Source of the DNA: Laceyella sacchari
Lineage (GTDB): Bacteria > Bacillota > Bacilli > Thermoactinomycetales > Thermoactinomycetaceae
DNA length: 64,000 nucleotides
Direction of reading: 5' to 3'
NCBI RefSeq assembly: GCF_004343255.1
Contig: NZ_SMDD01000002.1
Location: 186,001 to 250,000 of the forward strand
A program made the position numbers and the translations under genes. Numbering within the stretch: position 1 is the first letter of the stretch; each line of letters starts with the position of its first letter. The notes under the pieces were generated by a model. That model was not told the origin of the DNA. It did no database searches and was given only the letters and a program-made list of their open reading frames with translations. Shown in pieces: positions 26,263 through 35,132 of this stretch.

Positions 26263-27567
26263 TCAATTCAATGACAACGATCCATTTAAAAGCTTAGCCC
26301 GTATGTCATTCAACTCATCTACAGCATCAGCAGTTGTCCCACCAGCATCTCTTACTTCTCTCAAACGATTAGTGACATATTCAATATATGCGCGAGAGTG
26401 ATTTCCTCTATGCAATGACTCGCTCCCAACATACTTTCCTTGTGGATGCTTACTGTCAACGTAAGGCAAAAACACTCCATTCGCTGCAGAGTTTTCGTTT
26501 ATGCCAAATTCCCTCATCAGCTGTTGAGCTTCTCGCGCTCTCGGATCATTCCAAGGGATAATATGATGCGCGGCATTAGGATATGGAGGAGTTTCGACAC
26601 CTGCCTTCTTGAGCTCTTCTCGTAATATAACGGAAGCTTGTGTTCCTTCCTTATAATCCCCTGCTAACTGAGTACGGTTACTAACTAGGGTAGAATATCC
26701 CTGAGCCGAATTTACTTTTGCTCCAATGCTATTATTTGTTTTACTGCTTCCGCCGCCTCGATCCACTTGGGCATACAAACACTCAATAAAATTCCCGTTA
26801 CCGAATTTAATCAGCGCAAAAAATCGTGGAGTCTGCTGATAACCAAAGCATTTGTCTACATTTTGCATAGTCGGCTTGATCTTAGCCACAACCGGGCCTG
26901 CCTGTTTTTCAATCGTAGCCGTAGCTTTATTAATGAGTGGTTGCACAAGTGGATAAGCACCCGAAGCAAAACCGACCAATGTAGCTCCGGCCAAACCTGA
27001 GAGAATAGCTCGTTTCCAATTCAGCTCTTTACCTCTTAACCAATCATCTACGCCACTGGTGATAGCCCCTTCTGTTGCCGCCATGGCACCCATTTTGCTA
27101 AAGAGTCCGCTGGCCATGCGTTGGACAAAAGCGGGAGCTTTACCAAGAATCTGCTTCCCACCACTGATAATAGGACCAAGAAAACGCGATCCTGTTATAG
27201 CGGCTCCAAGCCCTGGCGCAAACTTCGCCAAACCGGAAAAGAGCGCACTCGCTGCTCCACCACCAATGGCTCCAGCCGCTCCACCAATAGCCGCTCCCAA
27301 CAGCACCGTTTTGTCTACTTTGCCATCATTAAGTAACGCCCCAAAGCCAAGTGAAAGACCCCAGTTCGCCAACAGCATGAGCCCCAACGGCTCCAATCCT
27401 GGAATGAGTAAGAGCCCGACTCCAGCAATGATCACCCCAGCTGAAGCAACTACTCTTTATTTTCCTTCACCCATTGCCATACGCTATCTAGAGCATTGGC
27501 AGTGTTATTCCATAAAGACTGGGCGCCTTCCCCCAACTCGATGTTTTTTATATTTTCCCAGTTTTCA
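26263..27567 (-). pseudogene. Polymorphic toxin 3, AHH nuclease, frameshifted
   Basis: The frame open from 27435 gives 390 residues with the same Gly/Ala-rich body as toxin 2, then a C-terminal AHH endonuclease domain (AAHHIIPWNDPRA, later SLHRGNHSRAYIEYV) of the HNH/endonuclease VII group. Upstream, coding similarity to toxin 2 (QSLWNN, WQWVKENKE) continues in another frame and hits TAG because one base is missing near 27449 (AAAGAGTAG versus AAAGAAGTGG). A second frame change is near 27567. The toxin domain itself is intact, and the immunity gene is intact. Confidence 0.7.
26883..27475. repeat. Duplicated toxin body (copy of 24220-24812)
   Basis: Nearly identical DNA over about 590 bases at an offset of about 2663, including long identical stretches through the Gly/Ala-rich coding region. 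It is a recent duplication or gene conversion between toxins 2 and 3, on opposite sides of att copy 1. Confidence 0.8.
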
Positions 27568-27819
27568 GACAATCATTTTTTGAACATGATAACCAGATGC
27601 AAGATCGTTTATCCATTCTGGCCTTCTAAAAAAATCGTTTTTTCTTTCGTCAAGTGATTGTTCTTTAGAATCTTCATCCACTGAGACAACCATGCTTTGT
27701 CCTGTGATCACTTGCATGATCTTATCTTTCAGTGCTCCTTGCACCTCTGCAAAGGCCATCACTTGGTTTAACAATAAAGCCAACGCAACTCCACAGGCGA
27801 TGACCACCACATATTCCAT
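27565..27819 (-). CDS. 84-residue membrane leader of toxin 3
   Basis: Starts EYVVVIACGVALALLLNQVMAF, one membrane helix, followed by an acidic linker and FFRRPEWINDLASGYH, which also occurs (FGRPQWVNDPTSGYQ) fused in frame to the toxin 2 body. So it may be the true N-terminus of an ancestral toxin, now split off by a frameshift, or a separate leader protein as at 21505. AAAGGGTCG precedes the ATG. Confidence 0.55.
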   Translation of the reverse strand: MEYVVVIACGVALALLLNQVMAFAEVQGALKDKIMQVITGQSMVVSVDEDSKEQSLDERKNDFFRRPEWINDLASGYHVQKMIV

Positions 27820-28005
27820 TGTTGGCGACCCTTTGCGACTTTAGTCCCCTGGCCATTCTACTTAAGAATTTTTTCAATAAGCGTTCACTTTCCAAATGAT
27901 TTGATACAATCCTATTTTACGTCAATAGGAAATGAGAGGAAATATTTTAAACAAAACGCTTCATATATGCTGGTAGCTTTCCCTGAATATATTTTCTTAA
28001 AACAA

Positions 28006-28050
28006 CAAAAACCGCGAGATGTCGCGGCTAGACTTTGGCAGAGTATAGTA
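28006..28050. other. Decayed P' hairpin and att core remnant
   Basis: AAAAACCGCGAGATGTCGCGG followed by CTTTGGCAGAGTATAGTAGAC aligns with hairpin plus core start at the att copies (CGCGAAATCTCGCGG, CTTTGGTGGAGCATAGCG). The similarity stops after about 20 bases of core. It would close a toxin 3 unit of about 2.6 kb. Nothing else is visible in 27820-28075. Confidence 0.4.
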
Positions 28051-28075
28051 GACTTCTAAATGAATGATCATCGAT

Positions 28076-28990
28076 TTATTGTGTTGCTTTAGATTCCAAA
28101 AATATTTTTTCTAATGAAACTTCTTCAAATTGGACACGGTAAATAGAAATTCCTTCCCTTACAGCGATGGAAATGATTTCAGGAAAAACCTGATCTGAAT
28201 CAATCTTTAAATGAAAACCAGACTCAGTTGATTTTGCAAAGATTCCTCGTTGTTTAAGACTTTGAATAAACGAATCTTTAGCGTTCGCTTCTTGTTTAGT
28301 AACCAAATATACATGAATAGAAGCTTGATTCTTTTCTCTCAATTCCCTTAAAGTCCCCATTTGAGTAATCGTTCCATTTTGCATGATTGCCACGCGATGG
28401 CATATCTTCTCAACTTCTTCTAGGTTATGTGATGTCATAAATATGGTTTTACCTTGTTGTGACAAAGAAAATATGAGTTCTCTAATTTCGATCGCTGACT
28501 CTGGATCAAGTGTTGAAGTCGGTTCATCAAGAAAAATGATTTCTGGATTACCAATTAGCGCTTGAGCGATTCCTAATTTTTTCTTCATTCCTAGCGAGTA
28601 AGAATGCACCTTTTTTTTCTCATGGCCTTGTAGCCCAACTCGTTCTAATAGTTGATACAAGTCTTGTTTCTTTAATTTTACTCTCTTTAACTCTCCAAAA
28701 AGTGTTAAATGATCCAAGGAAGAGTAAGCCGGATAAAAATTGGAGCTATCTGGTAGTACACCGACCTTTTGATAAATAACAGAGGGGTTCTCCAACACAT
28801 CCTGTCCAAATAAAAAAACCTTTCCCGATGTTGGGCGAACAATCCCTGTAATCATATTTATTGTCGTACTTTTTCCAGCACCGTTTTTCCCCAGATAACC
28901 AAATATTTCGCCTTTTCCTACTTGGAAAGTAACATTGTTCACAACTGCCCTTTTTCCGTACATCTTAGTCAAATTTTCTACTTTAATCAC
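28076..28990 (-). CDS. ABC transporter ATP-binding protein
   Basis: About 304 residues. Walker A GKNGAGKST, Q loop region PDSSNFYP, signature YSLGMKKKLG, Walker B IIFLDEPTSTLD and H-loop TSHN are all intact. The C-terminal 80 residues are the accessory domain seen in lantibiotic/antibiotic-type exporters (BcrA/CcmA-like). The frame is open from 29014, but GTG 28990 with GAAAGGA upstream starts directly before IKVENLT. It overlaps or abuts the permease gene and is co-transcribed with it. The cargo is unknown. Confidence 0.88.
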   Translation of the reverse strand: MIKVENLTKMYGKRAVVNNVTFQVGKGEIFGYLGKNGAGKSTTINMITGIVRPTSGKVFLFGQDVLENPSVIYQKVGVLPDSSNFYPAYSSLDHLTLFGELKRVKLKKQDLYQLLERVGLQGHEKKKVHSYSLGMKKKLGIAQALIGNPEIIFLDEPTSTLDPESAIEIRELIFSLSQQGKTIFMTSHNLEEVEKICHRVAIMQNGTITQMGTLRELREKNQASIHVYLVTKQEANAKDSFIQSLKQRGIFAKSTESGFHLKIDSDQVFPEIISIAVREGISIYRVQFEEVSLEKIFLESKATQ

Positions 28991-28994
28991 CGTG

Positions 28995-29711
28995 TTATAA
29001 ATCCTTTCTCGCAAAAATTATTGTTGCAACGAAAACCAGTAACAAGCTGATCAACAGCGGTAGAAGTATCCAATAACCTTTTAAAAGAAGATAGTAATAT
29101 GGAGTAAGATACCGCAAAATCCCCCAAATCACCCCGTTTTTAGCAAGGGATAACACACCAACAACGGGATAGAGAATACTTGTAATAATCCCTACTAATA
29201 ATGTATATGAAGGTCGGTAAATAATTGTAGACAACAATATCGTCCAACTGATCACAAAAGACACAAAGCAAACTAAACTCCCTAATAGATGAATGTCGAT
29301 GGTTTTAGAAACAAAAGCAATTGGGATATACGACAGACATAAAATCGTGCTCCAAAAGAGAACGATACCCAAGTATTTCCCTAAGATAATGGAGGAACGA
29401 CTAGACTTGGTCACCAAAAAACGAATTGTCTGGGTTTCGATCTCTTTATTCACGATGTCATGAGAAAGGAGACATACAAATAAGAACCCCAGCCCGATTA
29501 CCAAAAATCTTAATCCTGCTGCATAAGGCGATCCCATTTCAATTTGAGACAATCCATCCGAAGACAGATGGTTAAGGTTTTCACCAACAACATCAGCAAT
29601 AAAGTAAGAAAACCCAATAAACACAACTAATATAAAAACGGATTTAAGACCACGAAACAAAGCGAAAAATTCCTTTTTACATATCGCTAACATATAAAAC
29701 GACATCTCCAT
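28995..29711 (-). CDS. ABC-2 type transporter permease
   Basis: 238 residues with about six hydrophobic helices and the ABC-2 pattern of an early amphipathic helix (CKKEFFALFRGLKS), a large outside loop after the first helix, and NKEIETQTIRFLVTKSSR before the third. GGAG favours an internal ATG at about 29693, seven codons into the frame. It partners the ATPase downstream. It could export a peptide or confer resistance. Confidence 0.85.
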   Translation of the reverse strand: MEMSFYMLAICKKEFFALFRGLKSVFILVVFIGFSYFIADVVGENLNHLSSDGLSQIEMGSPYAAGLRFLVIGLGFLFVCLLSHDIVNKEIETQTIRFLVTKSSRSSIILGKYLGIVLFWSTILCLSYIPIAFVSKTIDIHLLGSLVCFVSFVISWTILLSTIIYRPSYTLLVGIITSILYPVVGVLSLAKNGVIWGILRYLTPYYYLLLKGYWILLPLLISLLLVFVATIIFARKDL

Positions 29712-29817
29712 TCAATTTTTCTTTTTTTTGTTATACCCAACTATTCCGTAAAATTATCTCAAAGCACATAAATGATTTAAAACCCTTCTAGGACTTGTTA
29801 TCATAATATCTCTGACC

Positions 29818-30046
29818 TTAAATTCCTTTTTTCACCTCGATTTCCCCTAGAACGATATACCCAATCCCTATAAGTAGTGTAATAACGCTTGAGATTTGCA
29901 ACTCACTCCCTAATAATTCAAGAAAATAAGGGAAATTCGAACCTACTTCTACTCTTGTGTTTAAAAATTGCAGCAGCAATGTAACGAGTGGCAAATAAGA
30001 TTGAAGAGATCAAACAAAAGATGGCTCCGGTTAAAATCCTGTACAC
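29818..30046 (-). pseudogene. Frameshifted copy of the 45167-45397 gene
   Basis: Begins VYRILTGAIFCLISSILFATRYIAAA, then an extra T in a T-run shifts the frame. The sequence continues in the next frame as NTRVEVGSNFPYFLELLG...GIGYIVLGEIEVKKGI. Both halves match the intact 76-residue gene at 45167-45397. The upstream regions also share ATACGAATCGTTACAAAA. The two copies bracket the polyketide cluster. Confidence 0.75.
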
Positions 30047-30298
30047 ACAAAAAGCCTCCTACCAATCATTAATGAAAGAACTAAACTTCTTAACGAACTA
30101 AACATTACTAATACATTAGTTTCATCTCTTTTATAATACATACGAATCGTTACAAAAACTTTTCTAAAATATAAATTTATTTAATATGACTCTTACTCTT
30201 TGGTAAATAATCTGGATTTCATATAAATCTAAAATCTCATAAAGATCTTGCTCCAGGTCACCGTGCTAACTGATCTTTAAAACAGGGGTGAGTAATAT

Positions 30299-30778
30299 TT
30301 GAACGACCGTAAGATTACTGTTCATTGTTTAAGCTGTGCCATTGTAGAAGGAACCGTACAGCCAAATGGTGGCACAATCTATGAAACAAAGTTTTTTCAT
30401 GCTCATCAAGATGTTGCATACCCTGCTCGAGGTCTTGTAATTTTAGCTTCAAAAAGGCATGTGAAGTGTCTAGATGAACTTACCGAAGAGGAACTAAATG
30501 ATTATATTCATACGCTTCATCTGATACGTAAAGCACAACGCAAAGTTTTAGGGATTGAACAAGTCTACTATTTCTATTTCTATAATGAAGATACTACACA
30601 CCATTTCCATACATGGATGGTTCCCCGATATGATTGGATGGATCAGTTTGGGAGATCAATCGAATCAGTTCGGCCTGTACTTCTGCATGCAAGACAAAAA
30701 AGAAATGATCAAGATGAAATCAAAAAAATAATAGAAGCCATCCATGCGCTAAAAAACTATTTATCTACTTCAAATTAG
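30299..30778 (+). CDS. HIT-family-like nucleotide hydrolase
   Basis: 159 residues from TTG 30299, preceded by AGGGGTGAG. CLSCAIVEG at the start, an RHV/LDELTEEEL segment in the middle and THHFHTWMVPR are typical of histidine-triad proteins, though the triad is H-x-H-x-W rather than H-x-H-x-H. The loss of the last histidine leaves nucleotide hydrolase activity uncertain. It stands alone on the plus strand between the ABC genes and the polyketide operon. Confidence 0.7.
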   Translation: MNDRKITVHCLSCAIVEGTVQPNGGTIYETKFFHAHQDVAYPARGLVILASKRHVKCLDELTEEELNDYIHTLHLIRKAQRKVLGIEQVYYFYFYNEDTTHHFHTWMVPRYDWMDQFGRSIESVRPVLLHARQKRNDQDEIKKIIEAIHALKNYLSTSN

Positions 30779-31033
30779 AAATGAAGTGGTTATTCTATCA
30801 CCCTTTCCTTACCTCTTTTCAGTCGTCTCCTCTCATCGATTTAACAATCTCTTCTATTCGGCTGCTATGCATTGCACAAGCATGATCGATTCATTTCCAT
30901 TCCAGTTGGGCTTATCAAATTGCCAAATCATCAACAAATCAAATACCCCCACCGCTTCCACACACACGGCAGGGGCATATGCCAACCGTAAATTCCTTTT
31001 CCTCGGCTTTGCTGATTGTAACTGGTTTGAAAA

Positions 31034-31819
31034 TCAACACTCAGGAACAGCATGATAAAACCGATGGATCTCGTGTGCGACTGACTGTGGCTGTTCCACT
31101 TGCACATAATGCCCCGCGTTGGGTATTCCCACGTGCTTGGCACAGTTTAAGCCTTTAGCCAAGTTGCGTGAATGGCGAGGTGAAATAATCACATCTTCAT
31201 TCGCTGAAATAACCAAAGCCGGACAGGGAATCCTTGACAACTCTCCTTGTAGGTCAATTTGACTCACGCCGGAAAAATCCTGGCTCGCCGCATCCGTTCG
31301 TAAGCGCAAATATTCATTCAGTACAAGCGATTGCTTTTCTTCCGGTACCCCCGGAAAAAAACTCCCTTTCAATGATTCCAAATCCCACTCTCCTGACAAT
31401 GCTTGCTTTACGAAGTCAGGATGTAATCTGATTTTGGCTGAGGTGCATAACAGGATTAATCGGTTTACGTTCGCGGGAAATTGCAAAGCAAACTGTAAAC
31501 CGATCAGACCGCCAATGGAGTGCCCCACATACGTGACAGGTCGTTTCACCGACAAGGCATCTAAGAACCGATCAATAAATGCTGCCACGTCTGGAATGGT
31601 TTTGCATATTGTCCCACCCGTCAATCCATGTCCGGGCAAATCCAAGGCAATGATCGGCATGTCCATCTCCGGCTCCAAAAAAAGAGGATGCCAGTGGCGG
31701 ACACTGCCTCCGCCACCATGAATGAAAAGGCACACATCCTCTGAATGATCGATTTCCTCGATGTTTCTTACTTCATAGTACGTGCGAATGCCGCCAACAT
31801 CAATCCATGCCATTCTCAC
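31034..31819 (-). CDS. Alpha/beta hydrolase of the polyketide operon
   Basis: About 261 residues, a complete alpha/beta hydrolase: oxyanion region IHGGGGSVRHW, nucleophile elbow YVGHSIGG, acid in SANEDVI and base in NAGHYVQ. It is the last gene of the operon. A likely job is release or hydrolysis of the polyketide from the ACP, or lactone opening; an MenH-like role on a chorismate-derived compound is an alternative. The frame is open to 31834 (overlapping the upstream stop), but GTG 31819 or ATG 31813 fits AAGGAG better. Confidence 0.82.
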   Translation of the reverse strand: MRMAWIDVGGIRTYYEVRNIEEIDHSEDVCLFIHGGGGSVRHWHPLFLEPEMDMPIIALDLPGHGLTGGTICKTIPDVAAFIDRFLDALSVKRPVTYVGHSIGGLIGLQFALQFPANVNRLILLCTSAKIRLHPDFVKQALSGEWDLESLKGSFFPGVPEEKQSLVLNEYLRLRTDAASQDFSGVSQIDLQGELSRIPCPALVISANEDVIISPRHSRNLAKGLNCAKHVGIPNAGHYVQVEQPQSVAHEIHRFYHAVPEC

Positions 31820-31830
31820 ACGCCACTCCT

Positions 31831-33144
31831 TCACTCATGTTTCAGCACCAAAGTGGACAGCATGGTGTTCATTTTGTTAACCGTCTCCATGTATTCATTC
31901 TCAGGATTCGATTCTCCCATGATACCGGCACCCGCTTGAAACGAAATGACATCGCCGTATTGGAAAACAGAACGTATCGCAATCGCCAAATCCGCTCTAT
32001 CGCTTGAATCAATCCACCCTACCGCTCCGGCATAGATGCCTCTCGGCTCCTCTTCCAACTGCGAAATCCATTCCAGCGCGGAAGCTTTGTCGATTCCCGA
32101 CACGGTGATGCCGGGCAACAAGGCTTTTAACGCATCCCAGGATGTCCGATCCGCTTTGAGCGTCCCTCCAACCCGTGACGAAAGATGCTGAACACAACGG
32201 TATCGTTTCACTTGCATGAAATCCAGCACCCGAACCGTATCTGGCTCGCACACACTCCGAATCTCATCCTGCGCCAACCAGATAGACAATGCGTGTTCTT
32301 TCACCTCTTTTGCATCGGTGAATAACTCATCGTGCAATTGTCGATCCCGTTCAGGTGAGTCCCCGCGCGGACGTGTCCCAGCAAGTGGATTGGTCAGCAC
32401 AAATCTCTCATGATCGACGGCCATGAGGATCTCAGGGCTAAAACCCACCACTTTTGTACCTCCCAGTTTAAGACAATACGAACGCACGCTGTTGTTGACG
32501 TTTGACCCCTCTGCATAAGTGAGAACGGGATCAAGTTGATCATGTACCTTGACTGAACGGGATAGGATCGCCTTATGAAGCTTTCGTTGCTGGATCTTGT
32601 CAATGAGACATTGGACTTTTTGTTGATAGTTTTCGCGGTCAGCATAGTCCAGTTTCAGCGGATACCGCTCATAGGTCGGCAAGTCAACCTCCGACTCCAA
32701 TATTTTGATCAATTCATCCTGCTGGGTGACCGACTTTACATAAACCCCGCTTTGGGTGAAACGAAGCTCGAACTCCGGCACGATCATGCACAAGATTGGC
32801 TCCGCACTGGATTTGGAATAGTTATAGTAATATTTGCAAACATCAAACCCCACATAACCATATGCCGTCCACTGCTCCAAAGGAAGCGTGTGCAAAAACC
32901 TCTCTGCTTGTTTGAGCGGATCCTTCGCCGGTTCTTCTGTAGTGTCACCAGCATATTGAAAGCGAACCATGTCTTGTTGCACTTCGACTTTGGCCACCAC
33001 ATTGCCGACAAGCCGAACCTCACCATTTCCTTCATATAATAGATAATCAGTCACAAAATCACTTGTTGCCAGTTGGTGCAGGACTTTTAATGGTTCTTTC
33101 GCTCCTGCCACAAATGTCTCTTCATACATTGGGGTTTTCTTCAA
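31831..33144 (-). CDS. Salicylate synthase-like chorismate enzyme
   Basis: About 437 residues of the MbtI/Irp9/TrpE chorismate-binding family. The lysine in KLHKAILSR corresponds to the general base of isochorismate and salicylate synthases (glutamine in TrpE). TNPLAGTRPRG, DELFTDAKEVKEHA, PGITVSGIDKASA and GIYAGAVGWID are the usual active-site blocks, and GAGIMGESNPENEYMET is the C-terminal block. I infer conversion of chorismate to salicylate, the probable starter acid for the ketosynthases. TTG 33144 follows GGAGGGATAAGG directly after the previous stop; an ATG lies at 33129. Confidence 0.85.
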   Translation of the reverse strand: MKKTPMYEETFVAGAKEPLKVLHQLATSDFVTDYLLYEGNGEVRLVGNVVAKVEVQQDMVRFQYAGDTTEEPAKDPLKQAERFLHTLPLEQWTAYGYVGFDVCKYYYNYSKSSAEPILCMIVPEFELRFTQSGVYVKSVTQQDELIKILESEVDLPTYERYPLKLDYADRENYQQKVQCLIDKIQQRKLHKAILSRSVKVHDQLDPVLTYAEGSNVNNSVRSYCLKLGGTKVVGFSPEILMAVDHERFVLTNPLAGTRPRGDSPERDRQLHDELFTDAKEVKEHALSIWLAQDEIRSVCEPDTVRVLDFMQVKRYRCVQHLSSRVGGTLKADRTSWDALKALLPGITVSGIDKASALEWISQLEEEPRGIYAGAVGWIDSSDRADLAIAIRSVFQYGDVISFQAGAGIMGESNPENEYMETVNKMNTMLSTLVLKHE

Positions 33145-33146
33145 CC

Positions 33147-33611
33147 TTATCCCTCCACATTTCCCGGCCATGATTCTACTTTTTCTTTCACGGCGCTCAT
33201 TTGGATCTTGGTATTTTGATTGAGGAAATGGGTCATTTTCTCTTCACTGATTGGACATCCTGGATCCACTTCAAATTCTTGCATCCATGTCATTTTCACT
33301 TGATTGGGGCTTAAGACCTCATAAGACCACCGAATATTCATATATTTAAACGGAAACTTAGGGTCCAATCTTTCCGCGATCGCTTGTTTATTCTCCTTGT
33401 CGATGATGCGCCGGGACACCCATGTGCGGGAAGGCCGCTCCCCTTCCGGATATGTTGTCAGTTGAAAAAGCACTTCGTTTCCGTTTTTCTCCAACACCTT
33501 TGCTTCCTTGTATTCCGTAAATAATTTCGTCCAAAGTTCAATATCGTTGGTCAAGTCAAACGTAGTATCAAAATCGCGTTCTACGATAATCGAGTTTTCA
33601 ATGCGTGGCAT
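33147..33611 (-). CDS. SRPBCC polyketide aromatase/cyclase
   Basis: About 154 residues. ENSIIVERDFDTTFDLTNDIELWTKLF is the classic start of the START/SRPBCC polyketide cyclase family (TcmN-ARO-like, also Coq10-like), and it ends in a long helix. Such proteins fold a poly-beta-ketone and drive the first ring closures. AGGAGG stands six bases before the ATG at 33611; the frame is open to 33629. The short distances to both neighbours fit co-translation in the operon. Confidence 0.85.
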   Translation of the reverse strand: MPRIENSIIVERDFDTTFDLTNDIELWTKLFTEYKEAKVLEKNGNEVLFQLTTYPEGERPSRTWVSRRIIDKENKQAIAERLDPKFPFKYMNIRWSYEVLSPNQVKMTWMQEFEVDPGCPISEEKMTHFLNQNTKIQMSAVKEKVESWPGNVEG

Positions 33612-33621
33612 TTTGCTCCTC

Positions 33622-34452
33622 CTATTCATTCACAATACCGACAGCTCTCACCCAACTCGCATCAAGCCCTTTCACACGCAATGGAAAGCATGCGACATGG
33701 AAGCCTGACGGAGGCAACTGATCCAAATTGGTCAACCGTTCGATTTGGATATACTCCCGTTCGCGCCCATAAAAGTGTGCCGGCCACAATACTTCTGGGT
33801 TTTTGGTACGCCAAAATTCCTCGAGCATCACGCCAAATGGCCGGTCAAAACCATAACTATCAATCCCCATCACTTTAACTCCCTGGTCGGCAAGCCATTG
33901 TGTAGCTTCGCGGCTCATCCCCGGGGCATGCGTAAAGTATTCCCGCTTTCCCCAGAGTCGGTCCGTGCCTGTCCACAATAAGACAATGTCATAAGGTTGA
34001 ATCACATGATTCGCTTCTTTCAAAGCATGTTGTATGTCGGCAACCGTTATGAGCTCCCCAGGTCCCTTAAAGCGCAGATCCAAGCGGACTCCGGGTGCAT
34101 AAAACCATTCCAGGGGAATTTCATCAATCGATTTTGCGGGCTTGCCTTCACACTTGGAACCATAGTGGATGGGCGCATCCACATGGGTGCCCATATGTGT
34201 CGGAATCGTAACCACATCCATCGTCAAAAATTCCTGATCTGGAAAATCGGAGGGCTTAATCTTGCGCGATCCTTTCATATAGCGAAAGAATTGCGCAATT
34301 CGTTTCGTTAGCGGCAATTTGTTATTCCATGCCGCTTGTCGACAAAAATGCCGAGCTCCCCGCTTATGATCGAGCCGCTTTACAGCCACTTTCATCGGTT
34401 CGGAAGGTGAATTTTCCACCAACACACTTAAATCAATCAGCTTGCTCACCAT
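33622..34452 (-). CDS. Metal-dependent cyclase (kynurenine formamidase-like fold)
   Basis: 276 residues of the cyclase/KFase family. The metal-binding signature HMGTHVDAPIHY is complete, with a later Asp/His region near MGIDSYGFDRP. Members in aromatic polyketide pathways act as later-ring cyclases, and others hydrolyse amides. ATG 34452 has GGGAGGG directly upstream and lies inside the preceding gene (20-base overlap). Together with the SRPBCC protein it gives the cluster two ring-closing enzymes. Confidence 0.82.
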   Translation of the reverse strand: MVSKLIDLSVLVENSPSEPMKVAVKRLDHKRGARHFCRQAAWNNKLPLTKRIAQFFRYMKGSRKIKPSDFPDQEFLTMDVVTIPTHMGTHVDAPIHYGSKCEGKPAKSIDEIPLEWFYAPGVRLDLRFKGPGELITVADIQHALKEANHVIQPYDIVLLWTGTDRLWGKREYFTHAPGMSREATQWLADQGVKVMGIDSYGFDRPFGVMLEEFWRTKNPEVLWPAHFYGREREYIQIERLTNLDQLPPSGFHVACFPLRVKGLDASWVRAVGIVNE

Positions 34453-34750
34453 GACCCTCCCACTGCCGAATCGCTTCCAAGGCACGTTCCACCGCCAAGG
34501 TCACATTGGAGACCCCCACCGCCGGCATTGCCAACAAAATGGCCGCAATAATCTCTTCTTTGGTCGCTCCGTGTTGCAATGCCCGTTCGACATGTGTGTC
34601 AATCGCCCGTAACCCGCGGTTTGCCGTAAAAATGCCGATCAAAATCAATTCGTTGGTTTTTTCATCCATGGGAGAGTATTGCTTGATTTCCTTCGTCAGG
34701 TTAAAAAAACCATCCGCCACATTGGGTGCTTCCTGAATAATGTTACGCAT
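34433..34750 (-). CDS. AhpD/CMD-like protein lacking the redox cysteines
   Basis: About 105 residues with the carboxymuconolactone decarboxylase/AhpD fold pattern (DEKTNELILIGIF, HVERALQHGATKEEIIAAILLA). The CxxC pair that normally sits before the conserved histidine is absent (NRGLRAIDTH), so peroxidase activity is unlikely. A decarboxylase, isomerase or structural role in the polyketide pathway is possible. ATG 34750 overlaps the stop region of the cupin gene (ATGCGTAA). Confidence 0.75.
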   Translation of the reverse strand: MRNIIQEAPNVADGFFNLTKEIKQYSPMDEKTNELILIGIFTANRGLRAIDTHVERALQHGATKEEIIAAILLAMPAVGVSNVTLAVERALEAIRQWEGHGEQAD

Positions 34751-35132
34751 GTCCGTTCCCTCCCATATTTCTATGACCCGCTTGTGCGGTTGGAGCCAGA
34801 GGAGCAGTGGCAAACACTACTTTGATTTGTTCGTCCCCCGTGTTCTCTATGGAATGAGGCACACCTTTCGGCACAATCAAAGCCTCTCCTGCAGAGAATT
34901 CAATCGATTCTACTCCCTCCAGGTAAAGAACCCCTTTCCCTTGCAACACATAAAAACATTCTTCCCCATAATCATGAACATGCTTTTTGACGGTGGTTCC
35001 CACAGGAACTGTTGCCGTCCCCATAATCAATTGCGTAGCGTCAACCGTTTTGGGTGACATCATGACCCTCACTTCGCCACCTTTGTCGACGAGTGGTTTC
35101 ACTTCCATTTCCGCCACTTTATACTTTCTCAA
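34743..35132 (-). CDS. Cupin-domain protein of the polyketide operon
   Basis: 129 residues, a single cupin barrel. The first motif reads HVHDYGEECFYVLQG (two His and a Glu, metal ligands), and the second ends in VPKGVPHSIENTG (last His). It may act as a cyclase, oxygenase or decarboxylase. The start overlaps the ligase stop by 4 nt (ATGA), which indicates tight coupling. Confidence 0.82.
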   Translation of the reverse strand: MRKYKVAEMEVKPLVDKGGEVRVMMSPKTVDATQLIMGTATVPVGTTVKKHVHDYGEECFYVLQGKGVLYLEGVESIEFSAGEALIVPKGVPHSIENTGDEQIKVVFATAPLAPTAQAGHRNMGGNGHA

